Assembly (NCBI RefSeq): GCF_003946115.1
Contig: NZ_RHOH01000004.1
Location: forward strand, 124,001-188,000
DNA from: Lacticaseibacillus daqingensis
Lineage (GTDB): Bacteria; Bacillota; Bacilli; Lactobacillales; Lactobacillaceae
DNA: 64,000 nucleotides
Reading direction: 5' to 3'
Below, in pieces: positions 1-7,028 of the stretch. A program made the position numbers and the translations under genes. The notes under the pieces were generated by a model. It had not been told where the DNA came from, searched no databases, and was given only the letters and a program-made list of their open reading frames with translations. Numbering within the stretch: the stretch's first letter is position 1; each line of letters opens with the position of its first letter.

Positions 1-1222
1 TGACCACGTCGTCGTCTTCCAGCGCTTTGAGCGCGTTGTGCAACGTGGATGGCAGGTCCTGAATGTGGTTCGCCTTGCGTTCGGCGTCCTGCATCCGGTA
101 AATGTTGCGGTCGATGGCTTCCTCTGGCGTCAGGCGGTTCTTCACGCCGTCGAGCCCGGCCTCTAGGATCGCTGCGATCGCGAGGTACGGATTCGCCGTT
201 GGGTCTACGCTGCGTAGCTCCAACCGCTTGGACAGGCCCTTGCCGTTGGGCACCCGGACCAGCGGGCTGCGGTTCGTCCCCGACCATGCGATGTACACCG
301 GCGCTTCAAACCCTGGCACCAGACGCTTGTAGGAGTTGACGGTCGGGTTATTGATGGCGGTCAATCCCCGCGCGTGCCGCAGCAACCCAGCCAGGAAGTG
401 CAGCGCGTCATCAGACAGCCCGCTTTCGGCGGCCTCATCGTAAAAGACGTTGGCGTCATCCTTGAAAAGGCTCATGTTGATGTGCATCCCGCTCCCGTTG
501 ATGCCATGCAGCGGCTTTGGCATGAACGTCGCGTACAGCCCGTGCTTGCGGGCGATGGTCTTGACCACCAGCTTGAAGGTCTGAATGTTATCGGCCGCGG
601 TCAACGCGTCCGCGTACTTAAAGTCGATTTCGTGCTGCCCCGGGGCCACTTCATGGTGGGAAGCTTCGACTTCAAAGCCCATCTTCTCCAGCTCCAAGAC
701 GATGTCGCGGCGGCAGTTTTCGCCCATGTCCAGGGGGGCAAAGTCGAAGTAGGAGCCCTTATCGTTCAGCTGCAGAGAAGGCTCGCCTTTTTCATCCAAC
801 TTGAAGAGGAAAAATTCCGGCTCCGGGCCGATGTTGAAGGCAGAATACCCGGCGGCCTTCATCTCGGCCACGATGCGGATCAGGTTGTTGCGAGGATCAC
901 CGGCGAACGGGCGGCCATCCGGCTCGTGCACGCTGCAGATCAGGCGGGCGATCTTGCCGTGGTCGTTTTCCCACGGGAACAGGAGCCATGTGTTCAGGTC
1001 CGGATACAGCATCATGTCACTTTCCTCGATGCGAACAAAGCCATCGATCGAGCTACCGTCGAAGGTCATCTTGTTGGCCAGCACCTTCTCCAGTTGCGAA
1101 ACCGGCACCTCGACGTTTTTGATGATGCCGTTGATGTCCGTGAACATCAACCGAAGGAACTGGACGTTTTGCTCCTGAACGCTCGTGCGGATCATGTCTG
1201 CGGTGATCTGTTTCTTTGCCAT
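1..1222 (-). CDS. glnA: Type I glutamine synthetase (3' end cut by window edge)
   Basis: Makes glutamine from glutamate, ammonia and ATP in the cytosol. About 407 residues are present; the family runs to about 445, so roughly 40 C-terminal residues lie outside the window. Visible family features are the N-terminal beta-grasp with FDGSSIDGF, the Arg of GFVRIEESD (the residue that confers glutamine feedback inhibition in GSI-alpha enzymes), NENR-like active-site blocks including GPEPEFFLF and [12 protein letters not shown], and NGSGMHIN. The ATG is preceded by AAAGGAG about 11 bases away. It lies 28 bp after glnR on the same strand, so it is read as the second gene of a glnR-glnA operon controlled from the GlnR box upstream of glnR. 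Confidence 0.97.
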   Translation of the reverse strand, partial: MAKKQITADMIRTSVQEQNVQFLRLMFTDINGIIKNVEVPVSQLEKVLANKMTFDGSSIDGFVRIEESDMMLYPDLNTWLLFPWENDHGKIARLICSVHEPDGRPFAGDPRNNLIRIVAEMKAAGYSAFNIGPEPEFFLFKLDEKGEPSLQLNDKGSYFDFAPLDMGENCRRDIVLELEKMGFEVEASHHEVAPGQHEIDFKYADALTAADNIQTFKLVVKTIARKHGLYATFMPKPLHGINGSGMHINMSLFKDDANVFYDEAAESGLSDDALHFLAGLLRHARGLTAINNPTVNSYKRLVPGFEAPVYIAWSGTNRSPLVRVPNGKGLSKRLELRSVDPTANPYLAIAAILEAGLDGVKNRLTPEEAIDRNIYRMQDAERKANHIQDLPSTLHNALKALEDDDVV

Positions 1223-1250
1223 CTTCAATTAGACTCCTTTGTGATATGTC

Positions 1251-1613
1251 TTAGCTGCGAAAACCAAAACCCTGACTCAAGGTGTGCCGGTCGTTTGGGT
1301 TCAAGCGACCTTGATTCATCAGTTCTTCACGCAACATCCGCCGTGCTTCCGAATCGCTGGTTTCCCGGCGGCGTGGGTGCCGAAGGGCGCGGATGTCTGC
1401 CAGTGAAAAGCCCGAAGCGAGCTGCTCGCGAATCTCAATCAACGCATCGATGTCCGTCAGCGAGTACAAGCGATGATTGCCTGCACTACGGGCCGGGTGA
1501 ATCAATTCCTGCGTCTCGTAATAGCGAATCTGACGCGCGGTCAATTCCGTGAGCGCCATCACGGTACTGATGGGCAAAACGGGCCGCGTGCGCAACGCGC
1601 TGATCTCAGTCAT
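1251..1613 (-). CDS. glnR: MerR-family nitrogen regulator GlnR
   Basis: Repressor of glutamine synthetase and ammonium genes; known family members bind DNA when complexed with feedback-inhibited GlnA. The 120-residue protein has the MerR winged helix at about residues 12-80 (LTARQIRYYETQELIHPAR, then NHRLYSLTDIDALIEIREQL) and a short C-terminal tail, which in the family is autoinhibitory and ends with a GlnA-contacting segment. The ATG follows a run of Gs (AAGGGGGG) about 8 bases upstream. It heads the operon with glnA and has its own promoter and GlnR box. Confidence 0.96.
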   Translation of the reverse strand: MTEISALRTRPVLPISTVMALTELTARQIRYYETQELIHPARSAGNHRLYSLTDIDALIEIREQLASGFSLADIRALRHPRRRETSDSEARRMLREELMNQGRLNPNDRHTLSQGFGFRS

Positions 1614-1640
1614 GATCTGGCCCCCCTTCTAACGTGATTC

Positions 1641-1669
1641 AGTCTATCAATCACGTGAAAAGCTGTCAA
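1641..1669 (-). promoter_or_regulatory. glnR promoter
   Basis: On the minus strand TTGACA is separated by 17 bases from TAGACT, a perfect -35 and a good -10. An inverted repeat (ACGTGATT, 9-base spacer, AATCACGT; 1632-1656) overlaps the -10 and start region. It may be a second regulatory site, or a chance repeat. Confidence 0.8.
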
Positions 1670-1676
1670 TCGCTGG

Positions 1677-1693
1677 TGTTAGCTAATCTAACA
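1677..1693. promoter_or_regulatory. GlnR operator box
   Basis: TGTTAGCTAATCTAACA is a perfect match to the TGTNA-N7-TNACA consensus of GlnR/TnrA sites. It sits 7 bp upstream of the glnR -35, which fits autoregulation of glnRA. Confidence 0.9.
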
Positions 1694-1820
1694 CGTGCTG
1701 AAAAAGTTCCGCGAACCGAGGCCGCCGGCGTTTTAACCAACTGCGTTTCATTTTACCCAAATGCTGAATGACTTGCTAGCAAAAATCTTTCGCCTTATTC
1801 ATTTTTTCTAATTAAACGAA

Positions 1821-1843
1821 CAGCCACCTCAATGAGGTGGCTG
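1821..1843 (-). terminator. Terminator after ynbB
   Basis: CAGCCACCTCA and TGAGGTGGCTG form a tight hairpin just beyond the ynbB stop. On the minus strand it is followed by a T-rich stretch rather than a clean T run. Confidence 0.65.
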
Positions 1844-1850
1844 ACGGGTC

Positions 1851-3107
1851 TCACTTATTGAAGTAGGTTGCCTGGGCGGCGCCAATGATGCCCAGCTTCA
1901 CATGGGCGTAGGTGAGCCCGCCCTGGATGTACAGGGTGTACGGCTCACGCAGCGGGCCATCCGCAGAGAACTCGATGGTCGCGCCGGACACGAAGTTCCC
2001 CGCTGCCATGATCACCTTGTCCTCGTAGCCGGTCATGTGCTCGGCGATCGGCGTCACGAACGAATCCACCGGTGAAAACTCCTGCACGGCCTTGGCGAAC
2101 TTGGTCATGTCTTCGGGGTTGCCGAAGTTGGCGGTCTGAATGAGGTCGGTGCGTGGTGCATCCCACTTCGGGCTCACGTCCAGGCTAAGTGCCTCTAGCA
2201 AGGCCGCTTCGAAGACGGCGCCCTTGATGGCGTTGCCGGTCACGCTTGGGGCCAGGAAGAAGCCCTCATACATGTCCCAGAGGTTGCTGCCGGTAGCCCC
2301 TTCCGCACCCCCGATGCCCGGCACGGTCATGCGGTAGCTGACACGTTCCACCAAGTCCTTGCGCCCGACGATGTAGCCACCGGTTTTGGCGATACCACCC
2401 CCGGCGTTTTTGATCAGGGAGCCTGCCATCAGATCGGCGCCCACATCCAGCGGTTCAAGGCGTTCGGAGAATTCCCCGTAGGCGTTGTCCACGAAGATCC
2501 ACACTGCCGGTGCCACCGCGCGCACAGCCTTGATCATTTCGGCGATCTTGGCCACCGTGAAGGAATCGCGGGTCGCATAGCCGCGGGAGCGCTGAATGCA
2601 CACGACCTTCGTTTTGGCCGTGATGCGCTGCTGAATGGCGGGCAGGTCCGCGGACCCATCGGCGTTCAGCGGCACGTAGTCGCAAGCGATGCCGTACTCC
2701 TTGGCGCTGCCGATGCCGTTACCGGCCATGCCTAACACCTGTTGCAGCGTGTCATACGGCTCACCGGTGATGTACAACAGCTCGTCACCTGGGCGCACCA
2801 ACCCAAGCTCCGCGACCCCGATCGTGTGCGTCCCCGAGACGAACTGGGGGCGCACCAAAGCGTCTTCACCGCCGAGCACCTCGGCGTAAATGGCTTCCAG
2901 CACATCGCGGCCCTGGTCGTCGTCTCCGTAGCCGGTGGTCCCGTTCAGGTAGCTTTCCGCCACGTTATGGTTGCGAAAGGCATTCAGCACCTTGGCCTGA
3001 TTATCGAGGATCTGATCGTCCAGCTCGGCTAGGCGCGGCGCAATTTTGGCGTCCACCTCAGCCACTAATGCGACTAACTTGGGATCTAAATTATCTTTCC
3101 AACTCAT
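1851..3107 (-). CDS. YnbB-like PLP enzyme (methionine gamma-lyase / aluminium resistance family)
   Basis: A fold-type I PLP-dependent protein of 418 residues. It belongs to the family annotated as aluminium resistance or methionine gamma-lyase-like, whose physiological reaction is not settled. The probable PLP lysine lies in AGSLIKNAGGGIAKTGGY, with an aspartate-containing IFVDNAYGEF strand before it. The chosen ATG (MSWKDNL) has GGAGGATAAAA immediately upstream; a longer upstream reading has no ribosome binding site. Its start overlaps the end of miaA by 17 bp, so the two are cotranscribed. The order miaA-ynbB-glnR-glnA is a Bacillota arrangement, here without hfq and hflX. Confidence 0.9.
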   Translation of the reverse strand: MSWKDNLDPKLVALVAEVDAKIAPRLAELDDQILDNQAKVLNAFRNHNVAESYLNGTTGYGDDDQGRDVLEAIYAEVLGGEDALVRPQFVSGTHTIGVAELGLVRPGDELLYITGEPYDTLQQVLGMAGNGIGSAKEYGIACDYVPLNADGSADLPAIQQRITAKTKVVCIQRSRGYATRDSFTVAKIAEMIKAVRAVAPAVWIFVDNAYGEFSERLEPLDVGADLMAGSLIKNAGGGIAKTGGYIVGRKDLVERVSYRMTVPGIGGAEGATGSNLWDMYEGFFLAPSVTGNAIKGAVFEAALLEALSLDVSPKWDAPRTDLIQTANFGNPEDMTKFAKAVQEFSPVDSFVTPIAEHMTGYEDKVIMAAGNFVSGATIEFSADGPLREPYTLYIQGGLTYAHVKLGIIGAAQATYFNK

Positions 3108-4041
3108 TTTTATCCTCCATGGAATTCTTGGACCAGGCGTCAACCAACGCCGTGATCTCTGGTTGTATCTCAGGGTGCGCCAGCAGGTCGAACCAATGCG
3201 TCGGCATCTGGTGGCGGAAGTACGTCAGCTGACGCTTGGCATAGCGCCGCGAGTGTTGCTGGATCGCCGCCACGGCCGCGGCCAACGGGACCGTGCCCTG
3301 CACGTACGGCACCAGCTCCTTGTAGCCGATCGCCTGCAGGGCCTGGGCACTCGGTGGCACCGTTTTGAGCAACGTCTGCACTTCGGCCACCAACCCGGCG
3401 GCGATCATCTGGTTGACGCGCGCATCGATGCGCGCGTACAAGGCCGCGCGTTCAGTGGTCAGCCCCAGCACCAGCGCATTGTAGGCTGGTGTCGGGGGCG
3501 GCTGTTCCGACACTCGCACACCGGTGGTCTGAATCACCTCTAGCGCCCGAATCACCCGGCGCGTGTTGCCGACCGGGATCTTCGCCGCCGCCACCGGATC
3601 GACCGCGTTCAGCCGCGCCCACAGGTCTGCCGGCGCCGCTGTCTGCAGCTCAGTGCGTAGCGGCGTTGGCGGGGCCGCCCCCCCCAGCGGTAAGTCAAGC
3701 CGCAGGGCGTTCAGGTAAAACCCGGTGCCGCCAACGACGATGGGCAGCTTCCCGCGCGCCGTGATGGCAGTGATCGCCGCCTGGGCGCGCCGCTTGAACT
3801 GCACCACCGAAAACGGGTCGCTTGGCGCCACAATGTCGATCAGGTGGTGCGGTACCCCGGCCATCTCCGCCGCTGTGACTTTCGCCGTCCCGATATCCAT
3901 CCCGCGGTAGACTTGATAGGCATCGCCGTTGATCACCTCGCCGTTAAATGCCTGCGCCAAACTGACTGCCAAGGCACTCTTGCCCGTGGCAGTCGGCCCA
4001 CCGATCATCAAAATTTTGGTTTTAGGTTCGCTCTTATTCAT
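3091..4041 (-). CDS. miaA: tRNA dimethylallyltransferase
   Basis: Transfers a dimethylallyl group to A37 of tRNAs reading UNN codons. The 316-residue protein starts with a P-loop GPTATGKSALA at about residues 15-25, followed by the family blocks GDAYQVYRGMDIGTAK, PHHLIDI and GGTGFYLNAL, and the C-terminal GYKEL and RRYAKRQLTYFR segments that contact tRNA. Length is normal. It is first in the minus-strand run miaA-ynbB and is divergent from the DUF3042 gene across a 65-bp shared promoter region. Confidence 0.97.
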   Translation of the reverse strand: MNKSEPKTKILMIGGPTATGKSALAVSLAQAFNGEVINGDAYQVYRGMDIGTAKVTAAEMAGVPHHLIDIVAPSDPFSVVQFKRRAQAAITAITARGKLPIVVGGTGFYLNALRLDLPLGGAAPPTPLRTELQTAAPADLWARLNAVDPVAAAKIPVGNTRRVIRALEVIQTTGVRVSEQPPPTPAYNALVLGLTTERAALYARIDARVNQMIAAGLVAEVQTLLKTVPPSAQALQAIGYKELVPYVQGTVPLAAAVAAIQQHSRRYAKRQLTYFRHQMPTHWFDLLAHPEIQPEITALVDAWSKNSMEDKNELER

Positions 4042-4051
4042 TTCATCACCA

Positions 4052-4083
4052 TTGATATAGTATACTGAATGCAGTACTATAAT
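4052..4083 (+). promoter_or_regulatory. Promoter of the DUF3042 gene within a divergent region
   Basis: TTGATA is followed after 17 bases by TACTAT, or after 20 bases by TATAAT. The same 65-bp interval must also contain the miaA promoter; TATACT can be read on the minus strand. Confidence 0.5.
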
Positions 4084-4106
4084 TCGACATCACGGAGGGG
4101 ATTTTT

Positions 4107-4286
4107 ATGAAGCACAAATTTTTGACCGGTTTCCTGCTGGGCACCGTGGCCACCATTGGCGCCGTTGCCGGGAGCGTGTTGACCTTCAAGAAGACCTACA
4201 TCGAGCCCGTTGAGACCAAGGTTGAAGAGATCAACGACAACCGCAAAAAAGCCAACCGTAAGCGCCACGGCGCACACATGGGCTAA
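4107..4286 (+). CDS. DUF3042 small membrane-associated protein
   Basis: A 59-residue protein. An N-terminal hydrophobic segment (about residues 5-26, GFLLGTVATIGAVAGSVL) is followed by KKTYIEPVE and a basic tail containing the DUF3042 signature DNRKKANRKR. This family is confined mainly to Lactobacillales and has no known function. The ATG has a strong GGAGGGG ribosome binding site 6 bases upstream. It is monocistronic, with its own promoter and a strong terminator directly after the stop. Confidence 0.88.
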   Translation: MKHKFLTGFLLGTVATIGAVAGSVLTFKKTYIEPVETKVEEINDNRKKANRKRHGAHMG

Positions 4287-4288
4287 TC

Positions 4289-4318
4289 AAAAAGACCGGC
4301 AAGCCGCCGGTCTTTTTT
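4289..4318. terminator. Bidirectional terminator
   Basis: AGACCGGC and GCCGGTCT form a perfect 8-bp stem with a 5-base loop, flanked by A-runs and T-runs on both sides. It serves the DUF3042 gene on plus and the rhodanese gene, which ends 2 bp away, on minus. Confidence 0.92.
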
Positions 4319-4319
4319 G

Positions 4320-4715
4320 TTACTTCTTCTTTGTCTTGCCGGACCAGTTATCGTAGCCGCCCTTGAGGAAGTACAAGGCGGTAAAACCATCCTTTTTCAT
4401 CTTCGTGGCGGCGCGGACGGACATCTGCCCGGTGAAGTCATACATGTACACCGGCAGATCCTTGCGCAACTCGCCCATGCGCGACTTCAAGACCGTATAC
4501 GGTAGGTTACGCGCCCCCAGGATGTGGCCCGAGTCAAAGTCCTTCTTCTCGCGCAAGTCGATGATCTGCGCCTTACGCATCGTTTTTTCGAAGTCTTCCG
4601 GCGTCAATTCGCCCCCAACGGCCTTGAGCCGCGACTTTTGCCACTGGGTGAAGCCCCATGACCCGGCCCAGAAAATTAGCCCCAGGCCCAGTAAAATAAT
4701 CAGATATTGAACCAC
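4320..4715 (-). CDS. Membrane-anchored rhodanese-like protein lacking the catalytic cysteine
   Basis: One N-terminal membrane helix (about residues 3-22) is followed by a single rhodanese domain (about 38-128) containing IIDLREKKDFDSGHI, typical of the YqhL group. In the active-site loop, where rhodaneses have a cysteine before the xxGxxS segment, this protein reads YMYDFTGQMS, so the sulfur-carrying Cys is replaced by Asp. Sulfurtransferase activity is therefore unlikely; a binding or scaffold role is possible. The start is GTG with GGAGCGATAA upstream. It follows glcK by 55 bp with no terminator and is probably the last gene of the gluP-yqgQ-glcK operon. Confidence 0.88.
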   Translation of the reverse strand: MVQYLIILLGLGLIFWAGSWGFTQWQKSRLKAVGGELTPEDFEKTMRKAQIIDLREKKDFDSGHILGARNLPYTVLKSRMGELRKDLPVYMYDFTGQMSVRAATKMKKDGFTALYFLKGGYDNWSGKTKKK

Positions 4716-4770
4716 ACTTATCGCTCCTTAACCAACGCACCAAATGCGTGCTTGCTTGTCATTAATTGTC

Positions 4771-5727
4771 TTAGCGGGCCAGACTAGCGGCCCCGATCAC
4801 GCCGGCCGTGTTGCCCAGCGTCGCCAAGCGCAGGTGCGTGGTGTTGCGGACGTTCGGGAAGACGAAGGACTGGAAGTACTTGTTGACACGGGTCAGCAGG
4901 AAGTCGCCAGCGGCACTGACGCCCCCACCGATCAGAATGTATTCCGGGTTGAGCATGTTGCCGATGTTGCCGAGGCCAAAGCCGAGGTAGTAAGCCACCT
5001 TGTCCACGATCATCAGCGCCAGCTTGTCGCCTTCCTGCGCACAATCGAAGACGATCTTGGAGGAAATATCATCGCCGTCATCCAGGATCTGCTTGAGCTT
5101 GGAGTCACCCGCAAACTCTTCGGCCATGTCGCGCGCCACGCGCACCACACCGGTGGCACTGGCCACAGTTTCCAAGCAGCCGCGCTTGCCGCAGGTGCAT
5201 TCGTAGCCATCCGGGTCAACGGTCACATGTCCGACCTCACCGGCAGAACCGGCGATCCCGTGCAACAGATGCCCGTCAGCGATGATCCCGCCGCCGATCC
5301 CGGTGCCAAGGGCCACCAAGGTCACGTTGCTGGACTTGTCGCCCGCGCCCTTCCACTGCTCGCCCATCGCCGCCACGTTGACATCGTTATCCACGTAAAA
5401 CGGAATGCCGGTGGCCTTTTCGATGTCGCGCTTTGGGTGCTGCAGGGTCTTCCAGTTCAGGTTGTAGGCGCCGATGACCGTGCCTTGAGCCAAATCGACC
5501 GTCCCCGGGGTCCCCATGCCGATCCCTTGGAAGTCTGCCGCCGTCATGTTGTACAGCTTCAGGTGGTCAAGGATCGAGGCAATGATGTCGGGGATGATGT
5601 GGCTCCCTTCGTCAAGGATGTTGGTGTCGATGCTCCAACGCTGTTGAATCTCGCCATCCGCGGTCGTGATTGCAAACTTACAGGTTGTGCCGCCCAAGTC
5701 GACACCGATCAGCTTCTTGTCAGTCAT
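4771..5727 (-). CDS. glcK: ROK-family glucokinase
   Basis: Phosphorylates free glucose with ATP. The 318-residue ROK protein has the phosphate-binding GVDLGGTTCKF at the N-terminus, the GTGIGGGII motif and the zinc-binding CTCGKRGCLE signature near residue 170. The start was moved six codons into the open frame because GGAGGAAAAATTG precedes the second ATG (MTDKKLIG). Its start overlaps the yqgQ stop by 8 bp, indicating translational coupling. The neighbours match the conserved gluP-yqgQ-glcK order. Confidence 0.95.
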   Translation of the reverse strand: MTDKKLIGVDLGGTTCKFAITTADGEIQQRWSIDTNILDEGSHIIPDIIASILDHLKLYNMTAADFQGIGMGTPGTVDLAQGTVIGAYNLNWKTLQHPKRDIEKATGIPFYVDNDVNVAAMGEQWKGAGDKSSNVTLVALGTGIGGGIIADGHLLHGIAGSAGEVGHVTVDPDGYECTCGKRGCLETVASATGVVRVARDMAEEFAGDSKLKQILDDGDDISSKIVFDCAQEGDKLALMIVDKVAYYLGFGLGNIGNMLNPEYILIGGGVSAAGDFLLTRVNKYFQSFVFPNVRNTTHLRLATLGNTAGVIGAASLAR

Positions 5728-5953
5728 CAATTTTTCCTCCGTCAAAATGGATTAGGGGTTGTTTCTGTTCTTGTTCATGCGCGTGGCGTAGGACGATTTT
5801 GGCCGTCGCATAAGTCTTGTCGTCGATCAGACTGGCCTGGTGCAGCCGGTCGATTTCCACCGCTGCCAACTCAATGTCCCAAAGCCGCTTGCCCACGTGA
5901 ATATAAGTGCCGTACTGCTTGAGGAGCTGCAACACATCGTAGTAAGTCTTCAT
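5720..5953 (-). CDS. yqgQ: YqgQ family protein (DUF910)
   Basis: A 77-residue protein of the YqgQ family, a small helical bundle of unknown function that may bind nucleic acid. Recognisable segments are the N-terminal YYDVLQLLKQYGTYIHVGKRLWDIE and the conserved EIDRLHQ. It is encoded between gluP and glcK, as in other Bacillota. Its ATG overlaps the gluP stop as TGATG, and its stop overlaps the glcK start. Confidence 0.92.
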   Translation of the reverse strand: MKTYYDVLQLLKQYGTYIHVGKRLWDIELAAVEIDRLHQASLIDDKTYATAKIVLRHAHEQEQKQPLIHFDGGKIDD

Positions 5954-6639
5954 CAGCCCACCCGCATCATGCCCACATGCAGGAGGGCGACCAGCGCCAC
6001 CACCAGCAAAATACCGGCAACGGCCTGTTTGGCCCGTGGCATGGGCCCGAGTTTTGGCGCGCCAACCAGCCCAGCGATCAACACTCCGCCGATCAACCCA
6101 CCGATGTGGCCGAAGATGTCGACCCCGCCGGAAAACAGGTTGAAAAACAGGTTCAGGACCGCCATGGTCAGAAACTGTCGAGACAGCTGCATGATCACGC
6201 CGTTATGCCGGTAAGTGTCCCCCAGCATCAAGAATGCACCCATCAGGCCGAAAATGGCGGTGGAGGCACCGGCCGCCAACGCCTCTGGGTTGAAGACAAA
6301 GCTCGCGACGTTACCCGCGACCCCAGACACCAGATAAATCGCCAAGAAGCGCCAGTGCCCAAAGATCTTCTCCGTGATCTCGCCCAGAAAGTACAGCGAC
6401 ACCGCGTTCACCGCCAGATGCATCACCCCAATGTGCAGAAACATCGGCGTGAAGAAGCGCCACCACTGCCCCGCATAAATGGCGGGATTGTAACGCGCGC
6501 CGAGTTGCAAGAGGACATAACTGTTTGTGCTGCCCCCCGCCAGCGTCTCAATCAAAAACATAATGACGGTCACACCCAGCAAGGCGTACGTGACAAAGGG
6601 AATATTCTCGTACCGAGTCCGCCAGTAAGGATTATGCAT
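5953..6639 (-). CDS. gluP: Rhomboid family intramembrane serine protease
   Basis: A polytopic protease of 228 residues with about six membrane helices. The HxxxxHxxxN motif reads HIGVMHLAVN. The catalytic serine lies in GASTAIFG, where most homologues have GASG, and the catalytic histidine is in GHIGGLIGG. It lacks the long N-terminal soluble domain of Bacillus GluP. The ATG follows AAAGGAGCCTTT. It is the first gene of the operon gluP-yqgQ-glcK-rhodanese. In many lactobacilli a 5-formyltetrahydrofolate cyclo-ligase precedes it; here that place is taken by repeat-derived noncoding DNA. Confidence 0.93.
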   Translation of the reverse strand: MHNPYWRTRYENIPFVTYALLGVTVIMFLIETLAGGSTNSYVLLQLGARYNPAIYAGQWWRFFTPMFLHIGVMHLAVNAVSLYFLGEITEKIFGHWRFLAIYLVSGVAGNVASFVFNPEALAAGASTAIFGLMGAFLMLGDTYRHNGVIMQLSRQFLTMAVLNLFFNLFSGGVDIFGHIGGLIGGVLIAGLVGAPKLGPMPRAKQAVAGILLVVALVALLHVGMMRVG

Positions 6640-6699
6640 AAAGGCTCCTTTCGATTAAAGCAGGGCGTAAACCAGCGCAACGCACAGCGTCCTTAACCA

Positions 6700-6900
6700 G
6701 TCAGCTAGCCGCGCAAGGGGGCTTGGGGCGTCTTTGGCCCCAAGTGCCCTGGCGATGCTGCGCGGCGCGCGACGAAACCAGAGCAACGCAGGCTACACCT
6801 AGTCGCGGCATGCCACTTATGCCCGGCACTCAGCCACCATGCCGCCAAAACGCGCGCCGCCCCGTCCAGGTCGATTAACCAGACCTGTGACGGGGCGCGC
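6700..6900. repeat. Dispersed intergenic repeat, degenerate copy
   Basis: This is the gap between gluP and the PBP gene. It contains the palindromic core GCTTGGGGCG...TTGGCCCCAAGTG also found at 29.4 and 50.7 kb, followed by a GCGCGCGACGAAACCAGAGC segment that resembles the second conserved block of those copies. The short minus-strand frame here (81 codons) has no ribosome binding site or recognisable product. Confidence 0.6.
6852..6900 (-). terminator. Long hairpin, probable terminator of the PBP gene
   Basis: GCCCCGTC and GACGGGGC, extended by CAGGTC/GACCTG towards the loop and GCGC outside, make a stem of about 18 bp. On the minus strand it is followed by GCGTTTTGG. It lies 129 bp after the PBP stop. 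Confidence 0.5.
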
Positions 6901-7028
6901 AGAATCGCTCGAACTGCTTGCGTGACCGCCAACGGCGCACGCATGCTCAAAAACCAAAAACCATTTCCCCTACAACCGGGTCGACCCCAGTTTTCATCCT
7001 ATAGTGTAGCATCTTTTGAATACGCTGC

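Noticed and set aside
374-1552. 392-codon plus-strand frame opposite glnA and glnR
   Set aside because: It is antisense to two certain genes; low-complexity His/Val/Gln composition typical of GC-rich shadows.
4744-5922. 392-codon plus-strand frame opposite glcK
   Set aside because: Shadow of the glucokinase gene; no ribosome binding site or family features.
6705-6950. 81-codon minus-strand frame between gluP and the PBP gene
   Set aside because: Lies in repeat DNA and across a hairpin; no ribosome binding site.
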